A DNA stretch of 64,000 bases from Flaviramulus_B aquimarinus (GCF_039543205.1 NZ_BAABJH010000006.1:1-64000); one strand, 5' to 3'; shown: positions 8,695-18,187, counted from the first letter of the stretch. Made by a program: numbers and translations. The notes: a model not told the origin generated them from the letters alone.

Positions 8695-10884
8695 TTAACC
8701 TAATATCTTATTCAAGGTTTTGCTCGGTCTCATAACTTTGTTAACTAAATCTTCGTTAGGGAGATAATAACCTTCTATATCGGTGGCTTTACCCTGAATA
8801 CTATTTAATTCATTAACAATAGTTTCTTCGTTAGTAGTTAACTCTAATGCGATTGGTTTAAACTTGTCACTAAGTTCAGTGTCAACATTTTGATTTGCTA
8901 ATTCTTGCGCCCAATACATCGCTAAATAGAAATGGCTTCCTCTGTTATCTAACTCACCAGCTTTTCTTGATGGACCTTTTTTGTTATCCAAAAGTTTCAT
9001 TGTAGCATTATCTAATGCTTCACTTAATACTTTGGCTTTTAGGTTGTTGTTAACTTCAGCATAATGTTCTAAAGAAACGGCTAATGCTAAAAATTCACCT
9101 AAAGAATCCCAACGTAAATGGTTTTCTGCGAGTAATTGTTCCACGTGTTTTGGTGCAGAACCACCTGCGCCAGTTTCAAACAATCCACCACCATTCATTA
9201 ATGGGACAATCGATAACATTTTGGCAGAAGTACCTAATTCCAAAATTGGAAACAAATCTGTTAAATAATCACGTAATACGTTACCTGTTACGGAAATCGT
9301 GTCTAAGTTTACTTTTACTCTATCCAAAGTATATAAAGTGGCTTCGACAGGAGACTTTATAAAAATTTCTAATCCAGATGTGTCGTGATTTGGTAAATAG
9401 GTATTCACCTTTTTAATGATTTCAATATCATGATCTCTGTTTTCATCTAACCAGAAAACAGCTGGCCAACCAGTAGCTCTAGCTCTATCAATAGCTAGTT
9501 TAACCCAGTTTTGAATTGGTGCATCTTTTGTTTGACACATTCTGAAAATATCACCCGATTCAACGTCTTGAGATAAAAGTACATTTCCGTTTATATCTAT
9601 AACTTCAACAGTTCCAGCTTCACTTAAGTGGAAAGTTTTATCATGAGACCCATATTCTTCAGCTTTTTGAGCCATTAATCCAACATTAGCAGTAGTTCCC
9701 ATTTTTACCGGGTCAAAAGCACCATTTTCTTTACAGAAATCAATTGTTGCTTGGAATACACCAGCATAACATCTGTCTGGAATTAAAGCCTTGGTGTCTT
9801 GTTGTTGTCCTTCTGCATTCCACATTTGACCTCCTGTACGAATCATAGCCGGCATTGATGCATCTACAATTACATCACTTGGCACATGTAAATTTGTAAT
9901 ACCTTTATCTGAATTTACCATGGCAACAGCAGGAGTATCTGCATATACAGCGTTAATAGCAGCTTTTACCTCTCCTTCTTTAGTATGACCTTCTAATTTA
10001 TCATAAACATCTCCAATACCATTGGTAGCAGTAATGCCTAATTCATCAAATAATTCAGCGTACTTTTCAAATACGTCTTTGTAGAATACTTCAACAATAG
10101 CTCCAAAAATAATCGGGTCAGAAACCTTCATCATCGTAGCTTTCATGTGTAATGATAGCAATACGCCGTTTGCTTTAGCGTCAGCAATTTCTCTAGCAGC
10201 ATATTGTTTAAGAGCATTAATACTCATTACCGAGGTGTCAATTATTTCTCCTGCTAATAAAGGAGCGTATCCCTTTAGGTCTTTACCATTGAAAGTAATT
10301 TTAAATTCAGTGTCTTCAGCAATAGTGGTAGATTTTTCCGAACCATAAAAGTCATTTGCTTTCATTGAAGCTACGTGAGTTTTTGAGTCTTTTTCCCATT
10401 TCCCCATTTTATGAGGATTCTTTTTAGCGTAATGGGAAACAGCTTTAGGTGCGCGTCTATCTGAATTACCTTCTCTTAATACGGGATTTACCGCACTACC
10501 TTTAATTTTATTATAACGAGACTTAATGTCTTTTTGCTCACCATTTTCTGGTTCACTTGGGTAATTTGGTACCGCAAAACCTTTTGATTGTAACTCTTCA
10601 ATAGCCTCCTCTAATTGAGGAACAGAAGCGCTAATGTTTGGTAATTTAATGATGTTCGCTTCAGGTTTTTTAACAAGTTCACCAAGTAATGCTAAATCAT
10701 CTTGAACACGTTGTTCTTCATTTAAGTAATCTGGAAATGCAGCTAATATTCTTGCTGCTAAAGAGATGTCTTTGGTTTCAACATCAATCCCAGCGGACTC
10801 AACAAAAGATTCAACAATTGGTAAAAAAGAACGTGTTGCTAAAGCTGGTGCTTCATCCGTTTTTGTATAAATGATTTTTGACAT
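8695..10884 (-). CDS. icd: NADP-dependent isocitrate dehydrogenase, monomeric type
   Basis: The 729-residue protein matches the monomeric (IDH-II) class, usually about 740 residues, along its whole length. Recognisable blocks include the N-terminal IIYTKTDEAPALATRSFLP, SDRRAPKAVSHYAKKNPHKMG near residue 142, LHMKATMMKVSDPIIFG near 248, and RGSHFYLAMYWA near 660. It converts isocitrate and NADP to 2-oxoglutarate, CO2 and NADPH in the TCA cycle and is a major NADPH source. It is transcribed alone and ends at a strong terminator. Possible -7 box on the minus strand: TAATTTTG at 10965-10972. Confidence 0.96.
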   Translation of the reverse strand: MSKIIYTKTDEAPALATRSFLPIVESFVESAGIDVETKDISLAARILAAFPDYLNEEQRVQDDLALLGELVKKPEANIIKLPNISASVPQLEEAIEELQSKGFAVPNYPSEPENGEQKDIKSRYNKIKGSAVNPVLREGNSDRRAPKAVSHYAKKNPHKMGKWEKDSKTHVASMKANDFYGSEKSTTIAEDTEFKITFNGKDLKGYAPLLAGEIIDTSVMSINALKQYAAREIADAKANGVLLSLHMKATMMKVSDPIIFGAIVEVFYKDVFEKYAELFDELGITATNGIGDVYDKLEGHTKEGEVKAAINAVYADTPAVAMVNSDKGITNLHVPSDVIVDASMPAMIRTGGQMWNAEGQQQDTKALIPDRCYAGVFQATIDFCKENGAFDPVKMGTTANVGLMAQKAEEYGSHDKTFHLSEAGTVEVIDINGNVLLSQDVESGDIFRMCQTKDAPIQNWVKLAIDRARATGWPAVFWLDENRDHDIEIIKKVNTYLPNHDTSGLEIFIKSPVEATLYTLDRVKVNLDTISVTGNVLRDYLTDLFPILELGTSAKMLSIVPLMNGGGLFETGAGGSAPKHVEQLLAENHLRWDSLGEFLALAVSLEHYAEVNNNLKAKVLSEALDNATMKLLDNKKGPSRKAGELDNRGSHFYLAMYWAQELANQNVDTELSDKFKPIALELTTNEETIVNELNSIQGKATDIEGYYLPNEDLVNKVMRPSKTLNKILG

Positions 10885-11099
10885 TATGTGCTATTTTTTT
10901 GAATTACTGAAAAGGCTAAAAATTATAGAAAAAGACTAGTTTCAATTTTAGCGATGCGAATATACAAAATTAGACTGTTATAAATGTTTTTTAGGTTTAC
11001 GAAAACGTTTTAGTAGTGTATATTTAATAGAATTAAAAAAAAGGTACAGTTTAGTAAGAATTTAATAAAAAATAGGTAAAGAAAATGTTAAAAAATAAC

Positions 11100-11145
11100 A
11101 AAAGCCATATCACTGAAGAATTTAATCTTCTCTGACATGGCTTTC
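11100..11145 (-). terminator. Hairpin in the icd-rplS gap
   Basis: AAAGCCATATCA and TGACATGGCTTT form an interrupted stem whose interior (GAAGA/TCTTC) also pairs. On the minus strand the stem is followed by TTTTGTTATTTTTT. It would end a leftward transcript coming from the 11.2-11.6 kb stretch, where no intact gene is seen, which hints at an unannotated RNA. Confidence 0.5.
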
Positions 11146-11693
11146 TTTGAAATAACATAACGTGATCTAATTAGTATTGCTACTAAATCAATTCAAAATT
11201 TTCATCTAAATCTTTTCAATTCAAGTGCTATTATTTCAAGAGAAACATTTTTGTAATTTTCAAAATGTATTGACTTATTACTAGATGTTTCTGTTTAATT
11301 GTTTTTCTTGATGCTTTTAACTCCTTCTTCGCTTGCGCGTTAAATTTGCTAGCAACATTGCCCTCATTATAATAATTACTTTCGTAAATTATTAATTTTT
11401 GAGCTTTCCATTACCTTAGTTTTCATCTGCTTTCGCATATGGTACTTTTTATAATGTCATGGTTTTGCTTTCACACGCATACACGTGCTATATCAAAAAC
11501 CTCAAAAAACAATTATATAAAGAACGTTTCCTTATATTTAGAATATAATATAAATTCAGTTTTAAAGTGAAACCAACCGAGGGCTGTTATTAATTCTTTT
11601 ACTAAAATACATTCACAATTTAATAAAACAAAATTTTTAAGTATTTAGATACCAACAACTTATAAACCACACTTATTAACTTTTGTTAATAAA

Positions 11694-11723
11694 AAAAGCC
11701 TTGAGATATCTCAAGGCTTTTTT
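11694..11723 (-). terminator. Rho-independent terminator of rplS
   Basis: A perfect 30-base palindrome (AAAAAGCCTTGAGAT and its complement) lies 26 bases beyond the rplS stop codon, with T tracts on both sides. Confidence 0.9.
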
Positions 11724-11748
11724 ACACTGCAAATACAGTGGTATTTTA

Positions 11749-12099
11749 TTAACGTCTGCGTTCAGTAATTCTGGCTTTTTTACCAGTAAGACCTCTAAAG
11801 TAGTAGATTCTTGCTCTACGTACTTTACCACGTTTGTTAACTTCTATTTTTTGTAATGCTGGCAAGTTTACTGGGAAGATACGTTCTACTCCAACAGATC
11901 CAGACATTTTTCTAATTGTAAAAGTTTCTGATGATCCAGATCCTCTTCTTTGAATTACTACACCTCTAAAAAACTGAGTACGTGTTTTGTTTCCTTCTTT
12001 AATTTCGTAGTAAACAGTAATTGTATCTCCAGCTCCAAATTCCGGAAATTCTTTTCTTGTTACAAATTCGTCTTGTACAAATTTTACTAAAGATTCCAT
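11749..12099 (-). CDS. rplS: 50S ribosomal protein L19
   Basis: The 116-residue protein has the L19 signatures: FGAGDTITVYYEIKEGNKTRTQFFRGVVIQRRG in the first half and the C-terminal SVGVERIFPVNLPALQKIEV...RARIYYFRGLTGKKARI. L19 sits at the 30S-50S interface. It ends at its own strong terminator. trmD, its classical operon partner, lies about 400 bp upstream on the same strand. The usual trmD-rplS order is kept but the long gap suggests separate promoters. Confidence 0.97.
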   Translation of the reverse strand: MESLVKFVQDEFVTRKEFPEFGAGDTITVYYEIKEGNKTRTQFFRGVVIQRRGSGSSETFTIRKMSGSVGVERIFPVNLPALQKIEVNKRGKVRRARIYYFRGLTGKKARITERRR

Positions 12100-12495
12100 T
12101 ATCTTTAAATTTAATTATAATTAATCCAGAACAACATTCACGATTCTCGCCAGAGGTTAACCCGAAATTGGGTGCAAAGATAATTAATAATTAATAATTC
12201 ACAATTAATAATTATGTTTTTTATAGGGACTCTTTTTAATTGAAAATTTACTTGTGGGTTTATGTTTAAGTAAAGTAAAAAGTTAGGCTTTCATTGCTGG
12301 ATTCCTTCTATATCGGGGAGATCAAACATGTTTTTCGATTCTTAACACGAAATGAATTGGTAGTCAACAGTATTCAGCTGTTCGCAAATAGATTCAAATT
12401 TAATTGATTCATTTCAAAAAAAATCAACTGATACTTATAATGTGATGATAATGTTTTTGATTTTGGAATTTTTTATTTTTGGAATTTGTCTTTGC
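12100..12495. other. 396-bp gap between trmD and rplS
   Basis: No gene was found. The gap is very A+T-rich and has a run of overlapping ATTAATAATT units at about 12181-12213, which can fold on themselves. It probably holds the rplS promoter and leader. No riboswitch or RNA family is recognised. Confidence 0.5.
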
Positions 12496-13173
12496 TTAAT
12501 CATCCAACAAATCTGGTCGCCTTTCTTTAGTTCTTAAATACGCCTGCTCTTCTCTCCATTTTTCAATCTTAGGGAAGTTTCCTCCAAATAGTAATTCCGG
12601 TACTTTCCAACCTTTATAGTCTCTAGGTTTTGTATAAATGGGTGGCGCTAATAATCCATCTTGAAAAGAGTCTGTTAGGGCAGAGGTTTCATTACCTAAA
12701 ACCCCTGGTATTAATCGTATTACAGCATCACAAAGTACTGCAGCACCGAGTTCACCTCCAGACAATACATAATCGCCAATAGATATTTCACGTGTTATAA
12801 AGTGGTCACGTACACGTTGGTCAACACCTTTATAATGACCACATAAAATAATAATGTTTTCTTTTAATGAGAGTTGGTTGGCTATACCTTGTTTAAGGGT
12901 TTCGCCGTCAGGCGTCATATATATAACTTCGTCATAATGGCGTTCAGTCTTTAAAGCTGAAATACATTTATCAATAGGCTCAACCATCATTACCATGCCG
13001 GCTCCACCACCAAACTGTGTATCGTCAATAGATTTGTAGTTATCAGTTGTATAATCTCTTAAATTATGAAAATGGATTTCTACCAATTCTGCTTCTATGG
13101 CTCTTTTTAAAATAGAGGCTTCAAAAGGACTTTTAAGTAATTCTGGTAAAACGGTAATAATATCTATGCGCAT
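12496..13173 (-). CDS. trmD: tRNA (guanine-N1)-methyltransferase TrmD
   Basis: The 225-residue SPOUT enzyme methylates G37 of tRNAs using S-adenosylmethionine and so prevents +1 frameshifting. It begins MRIDIITVLPELL and shows FGGGAGMVMMVEPI near residues 54-67, CGHYKGVDQRVRDHF near 111-125 and the trefoil-knot loop ISIGDYVLSGGELGA near 130-144. It ends with the short C-terminal tRNA-binding domain. Length is normal for the Bacteroidota form. Confidence 0.96.
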   Translation of the reverse strand: MRIDIITVLPELLKSPFEASILKRAIEAELVEIHFHNLRDYTTDNYKSIDDTQFGGGAGMVMMVEPIDKCISALKTERHYDEVIYMTPDGETLKQGIANQLSLKENIIILCGHYKGVDQRVRDHFITREISIGDYVLSGGELGAAVLCDAVIRLIPGVLGNETSALTDSFQDGLLAPPIYTKPRDYKGWKVPELLFGGNFPKIEKWREEQAYLRTKERRPDLLDD

Positions 13174-13381
13174 GACTATTTTTTAAGTAAAGCAAAGATA
13201 ATTTAATTGTTTGTGATGTAGCTAATGATTTTTTTTCAGATATGTTTTGGGGCAAGTTTAATTATCATGATATGAAATTATGTAAATCGTATATTTAGAA
13301 TGGTGGCGCTTCACATGACAAATGTCATAGTTATAGCCTATGATATTCAATACTTTTAAGGGTATATATAAAGTGTGAGTC

Positions 13382-14110
13382 ATGGAAGCTAAAAAGAACC
13401 CAGAATTAGAAATTGGTCGAAATAGCAGTATATACTTTGCTATTGGACTCAATTTAATGTTATTCTTGTCTTGGCATGCTCTGGAGTATAAGACTTATGA
13501 AAAAGATGATGTTGCTATTGATATTCTAAATGTTGAGACAGAATTTGAAGATGAAATCCCAATTGTTAATGCTAATACGCCACCACCGCCACCACCGCCA
13601 GCTGCTGTTCAAGAGTCTATTCAAATTGTTGAAGATGTAGAAGAAGTAGAAGAAACTATTATTGAAAGCACAGAAATTGGTCAAGATGACGCTATTGAGG
13701 AGCGCGTTATAGAAATTAGCGATGTTGAAGTTGAAGAAGTCGAGGAAGATGTTCAAGTGGCTTTTGCTGTTATTGAAGATGTGCCTGTTTTTCCTGGTTG
13801 TGAAGGACTATCTAAAAAAGAATCAAAAGTTTGCTTTCAGAAAAAAATCCAGGAGCATGTTGTAAAACACTTCAAATACCCACAAACGGCTTTAGAGTTA
13901 GGTGTTCAAGGTCGGGTGTCAGTAATTTTTGTTATAGATTCAAAGGGTTATACGACTAACATACGTTCAAGAGGACCAGATAGGATTTTGGAAAAAGAAG
14001 CAGAACGTATTATTAGTAAGTTACCAAAAATGAAACCAGGTAAGCAACGAGGTAGACCTGTTAAGGTTGCCTATGCTGTACCAATATTCTTCAAGCTTCA
14101 TGACGGGTAG
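13382..14110 (+). CDS. tonB: TonB-family energy transducer
   Basis: The 242-residue protein has one N-terminal membrane helix (about residues 16-34). A periplasmic linker contains a seven-proline run (near 63-69) and then a very acidic, Glu/Val-rich stretch. The C-terminal TonB domain covers about 150-240 (YPQTALELGVQGRVSVIFVIDSKG...KPGKQRGRPVKVAYAVPIFFKL). TonB couples the proton-motive force harvested by ExbBD to outer-membrane receptors such as the one at 6238. No exbB or exbD is adjacent. The family is certain; which receptor it serves is not known. Confidence 0.9.
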   Translation: MEAKKNPELEIGRNSSIYFAIGLNLMLFLSWHALEYKTYEKDDVAIDILNVETEFEDEIPIVNANTPPPPPPPAAVQESIQIVEDVEEVEETIIESTEIGQDDAIEERVIEISDVEVEEVEEDVQVAFAVIEDVPVFPGCEGLSKKESKVCFQKKIQEHVVKHFKYPQTALELGVQGRVSVIFVIDSKGYTTNIRSRGPDRILEKEAERIISKLPKMKPGKQRGRPVKVAYAVPIFFKLHDG

Positions 14111-14137
14111 TATATGGTTTTATATCAATGTGAATAA

Positions 14138-14167
14138 GGGAGTCTAAGCTATTTTAGACTCCCTTTT
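14138..14167. terminator. Bidirectional terminator between convergent genes
   Basis: GGGAGTCTAA pairs with TTAGACTCCC around a 6-base loop, with T run to the right and A-rich sequence to the left. It separates the tonB gene from the convergent gene at 14166, whose stop codon touches it. Confidence 0.8.
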
Positions 14168-14564
14168 AGTTCCAATGCTTTACTGCATTATTATGCATAA
14201 TCACCTTTCGAAATTCACCAGGTTTTTTATCATTAATTAATTTTAATCCGCTGCCAGCATCAATCAGTTTTTGAAAATTAACTTCACTATTATCGAATTG
14301 TGCTTTGTTTTTATATGTTGTTATTAATATAAAGTTGTATGGCGTCTCTTTGGTTACAACGCTTTCTAACAATTGATAGCTTTTTATATAACCTTGCTCT
14401 AGAGCTTGAATTCTTAATTGCTTCCAATTATTTTGATAGTAAAATAAGGCTTCGGTCTTATTTCCATTTAAAACCTCAATATAATCTATAGTAGATATGC
14501 GGTCAGTTTGACTAAAACTAAATGCAGACATACAAATTAGAAGAATACATAGTATGTTTTTCAT
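14166..14564 (-). CDS. Secreted protein of unknown function
   Basis: The 132-residue protein has a clear signal peptide (MKNILCILLICMSAFSFSQ), which selects the ATG at 14564 over an upstream in-frame ATG. The mature part reads as a small alpha/beta domain with a motif like YYQNNWKQLRIQALEQGYIKSY. This resembles uncharacterised periplasmic proteins of Flavobacteriia. No catalytic motif is visible. It is monocistronic and convergent with tonB. Confidence 0.65.
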   Translation of the reverse strand: MKNILCILLICMSAFSFSQTDRISTIDYIEVLNGNKTEALFYYQNNWKQLRIQALEQGYIKSYQLLESVVTKETPYNFILITTYKNKAQFDNSEVNFQKLIDAGSGLKLINDKKPGEFRKVIMHNNAVKHWN

Positions 14565-14726
14565 TTTGTGATGATTTATTACAACGCAAATTAACAATTA
14601 GAATTCTTATATTATATGAGTTTAACATTTCAGCTATAAAAAATAACAATTCGGTAAGTCGATTTTTTTAATATTCCACTTCTGACGGATATTTGCTTCA
14701 TAATTAAAATTATAAAAAATAAACAC

Positions 14727-15350
14727 ATGAAACATTTAATCATTATTACTACTCTATTAGTTTCTGGCTTTTTAAACGCACAAACTAATTATGAAAAAGG
14801 GATGCAAAAAGCCTTTGAACTATGGACAGCTAACCAACCAATTGAAGCAGCAAACTTATTTGAACGTATAGCTGCTGCCGAACAAGATAATTGGCTGCCA
14901 CCATATTATGCCGCACAAATAAATGTTATATATAGCTTTGGTGAAAATGACGAAGAAAAGCTAAGCGCCCAGCTTAAAAAAGCGCAAGATTTAATTAATG
15001 ATGCAACAGCCATTTCAAAAGACAATCCAGAAATAATGGTTCTACAAGCTTTATTACACACAGCTTGGGTAGCCTATGATGGAGCCACATATGGTATGAC
15101 CTTATCTGCAAAAGTTGTAGAGATTTATACAAAAGCGGCTATAATTGCACCAAAAAACCCAAGAGTTGTGTATTGTAAAGCAGAATGGGATATGGGAGGC
15201 GCAAAATATTTTGGTCAAGATACGACACCATTTTGTAAAGATTTAGAGCGTTCCATTGAACTTTTTGCTAACTTTAAACCAGAAACAGCATTTCACCCAA
15301 ATTGGGGAGCAGACCGTGCTAAAATGCTAGTAGATTCTTGTGAAAAATAA
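14727..15350 (+). CDS. Secreted TPR-like protein
   Basis: The 207-residue protein starts with a signal peptide (MKHLIIITTLLVSGFLNAQ), followed by helical repeats of TPR character (YEKGMQKAFELWTANQPIEAANLFERIAAAE; later VEIYTKAAIIAPKNPRVVYCKAEWDM). It lies 6 bases before the sensor kinase gene and so heads that operon. A role as an extracytoplasmic scaffold or accessory to the sensory system is an inference from position only. Confidence 0.75.
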   Translation: MKHLIIITTLLVSGFLNAQTNYEKGMQKAFELWTANQPIEAANLFERIAAAEQDNWLPPYYAAQINVIYSFGENDEEKLSAQLKKAQDLINDATAISKDNPEIMVLQALLHTAWVAYDGATYGMTLSAKVVEIYTKAAIIAPKNPRVVYCKAEWDMGGAKYFGQDTTPFCKDLERSIELFANFKPETAFHPNWGADRAKMLVDSCEK

Positions 15351-15356
15351 TTAGTA

Positions 15357-16697
15357 ATGAATAAACTAACTAAAAATATATTAATAGCCTTTTTTATTGG
15401 TGTCACTTTATTTGTGTTAGATAACTCTTTTTCTAGAGGTTTTAAATACGATAGTTTTAATGATGGCTTAGTTAGTTTTTTCATTTATCAGTTATATTCA
15501 GTAGTAATTACTTTATCAAATATGAGGCTTTTTGATTTTTTAGAAAGACGCATATGGAAATCAAATCAAAGAATAAAAAGAGTCCTTGTTAGTTTCATAG
15601 GATCAGTAGTAATTACGCTAGTATGCATGTTTTTGCTTAACCTTTTAGTTAGGACAACTCTCGGCGGAAAAACACTTGTAGAATTTATTCAAAATGAAAA
15701 AATTGAAAATTACCAGTTTGCTTTATGGATTACACTTTCGGCAGTTTCGGTATTCCACATCATTTACTTTTATAACAAGGTACAGCAAAATAAAATAAAA
15801 GAACAAAAGGTTATAGCAGGTACGGCTAGTGCCAAGTTTGATGCCTTAAAAAATCAATTAGACCCTCATTTTCTATTTAATAGTTTAAATGTATTAACCA
15901 GTCTAATAGAAGAGAATCCAGACAATGCACAAAAGTTCACAACGTCATTGTCGAAAGTATATCGTTATGTTTTAGAGCAAAAAAATAAAGAATTAGTAAC
16001 GGTTGATGAGGAGTTACAGTTTGCAAAAACCTATATGTCTTTACTTAAAATGCGTTTTGAAGATAGTATTGTTTTTTCGATGCCTGAAAAAGCATCAAAC
16101 CCAGAAAGTATGGTAGTGCCTTTGTCATTGCAATTGCTTTTAGAAAATGCTGTAAAACATAATATGGTAACATCGAGTAAGCCTTTGCATATTAGAATAT
16201 ATGAAGAGCAGGGTAATTTAATAGTGGAAAATAATTTACAACCCAAACAGATAGTAAAAAAGAGTAGTGGTGTAGGCTTAAGTAATATTATGCAACGTTA
16301 CAAACTCTTAACGAATAGAAAAATAGATATTAATAAAACAACAAGAAAGTTTGCTATAGCTATACCTATGCTTACCAAACAAATATCAATCATGAGAACA
16401 GAACAAACATCATCAAGTTTAGACGACAGTTATATGCGAGCACTTAATCATGTAGACGAATTAAAAGGCTTTTATTATAGTCTTATATCGTATTGCTTAG
16501 TTATTCCTTTTTTAATATTCATCAATTACAAAACGTCTTGGGGGTTCCAGTGGTTTTGGTTTCCCATGTTTGGTTGGGGCATTGGTTTAACCATTCAGGC
16601 CTTTAGGGTTTTTGTTAGTGAAGGTGCTTTTGGCAGAAATTGGGAAAAGCGTAAAATGGAAGAGTTTATGAATAACGAAGAAAATAATTGGGACTAA
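15357..16697 (+). CDS. LytS/YehU-type sensor histidine kinase fused to a C-terminal 2TM domain
   Basis: The 446-residue protein has four predicted membrane helices in the first about 140 residues. A His_kinase domain follows with the phospho-acceptor motif NQLDPHFLFNSLNVL near residues 166-180. A HATPase-type N-box (LQLLLENAVKHNM, near 258-270) and a G-box (SSGVGLSNIMQRY, near 304-316) are present. After about residue 345 a second module starts: a helix, then two hydrophobic segments (FYYSLISYCLVIPFLIFI and FWFPMFGWGIGLTIQAF) and a KRKMEEFM tail. This is the 2TM domain also encoded alone by the next two genes. It is probably the kinase for the LytTR regulator at 17432. Confidence 0.9.
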   Translation: MNKLTKNILIAFFIGVTLFVLDNSFSRGFKYDSFNDGLVSFFIYQLYSVVITLSNMRLFDFLERRIWKSNQRIKRVLVSFIGSVVITLVCMFLLNLLVRTTLGGKTLVEFIQNEKIENYQFALWITLSAVSVFHIIYFYNKVQQNKIKEQKVIAGTASAKFDALKNQLDPHFLFNSLNVLTSLIEENPDNAQKFTTSLSKVYRYVLEQKNKELVTVDEELQFAKTYMSLLKMRFEDSIVFSMPEKASNPESMVVPLSLQLLLENAVKHNMVTSSKPLHIRIYEEQGNLIVENNLQPKQIVKKSSGVGLSNIMQRYKLLTNRKIDINKTTRKFAIAIPMLTKQISIMRTEQTSSSLDDSYMRALNHVDELKGFYYSLISYCLVIPFLIFINYKTSWGFQWFWFPMFGWGIGLTIQAFRVFVSEGAFGRNWEKRKMEEFMNNEENNWD

Positions 16698-16708
16698 AAC
16701 TAATAATT

Positions 16709-17011
16709 ATGGAACGATTACCAGATTTTGATACGGAACAAAAAGCAGTGAGAGCACGTAAACGTATAGAACAAATAAAAGGATTTTATCAGCATCTCCT
16801 TGCGTATTGTTTGTTTACTCCATTTACAATTTTTATTAACTATAAAACCTACTGGGATTATAAATGGTTTTGGTTTTCAGTTATAGGCTGGGGTATTGGT
16901 TTAGCTATTCATGGGTTTGTCGTTTTTATTCAAAAAGGCATGTTTGAAAGTAAGTGGGAGAAACGTAAAATTGAAGAATTGATGCGTAAAGAAGAGAATA
17001 ACTGGGAATAA
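16709..17011 (+). CDS. 2TM domain-containing protein (first stand-alone copy)
   Basis: The protein is 100 residues from the ATG at 16709; a possible start at 16688 overlaps the kinase gene and adds seven poorly conserved residues. It is laid out as RAxKRIEQIKGFYQHLLAYC - helix - loop - WFWFSVIGWGIGLAIHGF - KWEKRKIEELM. It is closely similar to the C-terminal module of the kinase before it and to the protein after it. Two membrane segments and no enzymatic motif are seen. It may pair with or modulate the kinase through its like domain. Confidence 0.85.
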   Translation: MERLPDFDTEQKAVRARKRIEQIKGFYQHLLAYCLFTPFTIFINYKTYWDYKWFWFSVIGWGIGLAIHGFVVFIQKGMFESKWEKRKIEELMRKEENNWE

Positions 17012-17022
17012 CTATTAGGATT

Positions 17023-17352
17023 ATGGAAGATTATAAATTAGAACCTTACGAAAATAAAAAGTATCAAAAAGAACAAGCCTATGCTCGGGCTAAAAAACGT
17101 GTAAAAGAGATTAAAGGTTTTTACTGGCATGCTTTCTGGTATGTTGTGGTTAATGTTTTTATTGTGGGCATGGTTGTTTATAAGAATGGCGAACTATGGC
17201 ATTTTGGCACATTTTCGACCGCTATTTTTTGGGGCATTGGTTTGGGGTTTCATGCGCTTGGTGTATTTGGAAAAGGCTTACTTTTTAGTAAATCTTGGGA
17301 AGAAAAGAAAATTAGAGAATACATGGATAATGATAAAAAGCAATGGAAGTAA
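17023..17352 (+). CDS. 2TM domain-containing protein (second stand-alone copy)
   Basis: The 109-residue protein has the same plan as its neighbour: a charged first helix (YARAKKRVKEIKGFYWHAFWY), two hydrophobic segments, the WGIGLGFHALGVFGKG turn, and a charged tail (SWEEKKIREYM). It starts 11 bases after the previous gene. It has diverged more than the first copy. Its function is unknown, but the domain is repeatedly found beside LytTR systems in Flavobacteriia. Confidence 0.85.
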   Translation: MEDYKLEPYENKKYQKEQAYARAKKRVKEIKGFYWHAFWYVVVNVFIVGMVVYKNGELWHFGTFSTAIFWGIGLGFHALGVFGKGLLFSKSWEEKKIREYMDNDKKQWK

Positions 17353-17431
17353 AATAATTATAGCATCAGCTTGCTAAAAGACCAAACGGAAACTCAGTAA
17401 ACTATAAAGAAAATAAAATATATAACCAGCA

Positions 17432-18187
17432 ATGAGAGTAATAATTATAGAAGACGAAAAACCCTCAGCAAGACGTTTACAACGTATGCTGCAAAGTTTA
17501 GATTTAAAAGCTGAAGTGATGCTACATTCTGTTGAAGAATCAATAGACTGGTTTCAGAATAATGAGCATCCTGATTTGATATTCTTAGACATTCAATTAA
17601 GTGATGGTTTGTCTTTCGAGATTTTTGAAGCCATAGATATCAAATCAGCAATTATTTTTACAACAGCCTATGATGAATACGCTCTTCAGGCCTTTAAACT
17701 AAATAGTATCGATTATTTACTGAAACCTATTGATGAGGACGATTTAGAAGTTGCAGTAAAAAAATACCTAGATCTCGCACCTCAAAAACAAGCTGTAACT
17801 TTAGATTTTAACGATATTAAAAAACTACTTGTAAACCCGATTGACCGCGAATATAAAAAGCGTTTTTCGGTAAAAGTTGGGCAGCATTTAAAACTGATTA
17901 ATATTGATGACATAGAATGTTTTTATAGCGAAAATAAAGGCACATATTTACATACAATCGAAGGTAGAAACTATCTTTTAGATACGACGCTTGACCATTT
18001 ATCAGACGAGTTAGAACCACAAAATTTTTTTCGTATAAATCGTAAATTCTTTGTGAATATAAATGCAATAAAGGATATGGTTAGTTATACTAACTCACGT
18101 TTGCAAATAAAATTAAATTCATATAATGAGCAAGATGTTATTGTAGCTCGCGAGCGCGTTAAGGATTTTAAAAGCTGGTTGGAATAA
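17432..18187 (+). CDS. LytTR-family response regulator
   Basis: The 251-residue protein has an N-terminal receiver domain: acidic pair EDEKPSARRL at about 7-16, phospho-acceptor Asp in LIFLDIQLSDG near residue 54, Thr in FTTAYDEYAL, and Lys in YLLKPIDEDDL. A C-terminal LytTR DNA-binding domain covers about 145-250 (KVGQHLKLINIDDIECFYSENKGTYLHT...FFRINRKFFVNINAI). It is the last gene of the kinase/2TM operon and presumably the output partner of the LytS-type kinase. Targets are not visible here. Confidence 0.93.
   Translation: MRVIIIEDEKPSARRLQRMLQSLDLKAEVMLHSVEESIDWFQNNEHPDLIFLDIQLSDGLSFEIFEAIDIKSAIIFTTAYDEYALQAFKLNSIDYLLKPIDEDDLEVAVKKYLDLAPQKQAVTLDFNDIKKLLVNPIDREYKKRFSVKVGQHLKLINIDDIECFYSENKGTYLHTIEGRNYLLDTTLDHLSDELEPQNFFRINRKFFVNINAIKDMVSYTNSRLQIKLNSYNEQDVIVARERVKDFKSWLE

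Larger units (their letters stand above)
10885..11748. other. 864-bp intergenic region between icd and rplS
   Basis: No gene can be supported here. The region holds a terminator-like hairpin at 11100-11145, oriented for leftward transcription, and the rplS terminator at 11694-11723. On the minus strand, from about 11420 down to about 11232, one frame stays open for roughly 60 codons. It encodes a Lys-rich peptide ending ITKMFLLK, but it has no usable ATG/GTG start and a frameshift would be needed to join an upstream ATG. It may be a decayed small gene or an untranslated RNA that ends at the 11100 hairpin. Confidence 0.4.

Noticed and set aside
13526..13756. Leftward frame opposite the tonB linker
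   Set aside because: It mirrors the repetitive Pro/Glu-rich linker codons of tonB and has no independent support.
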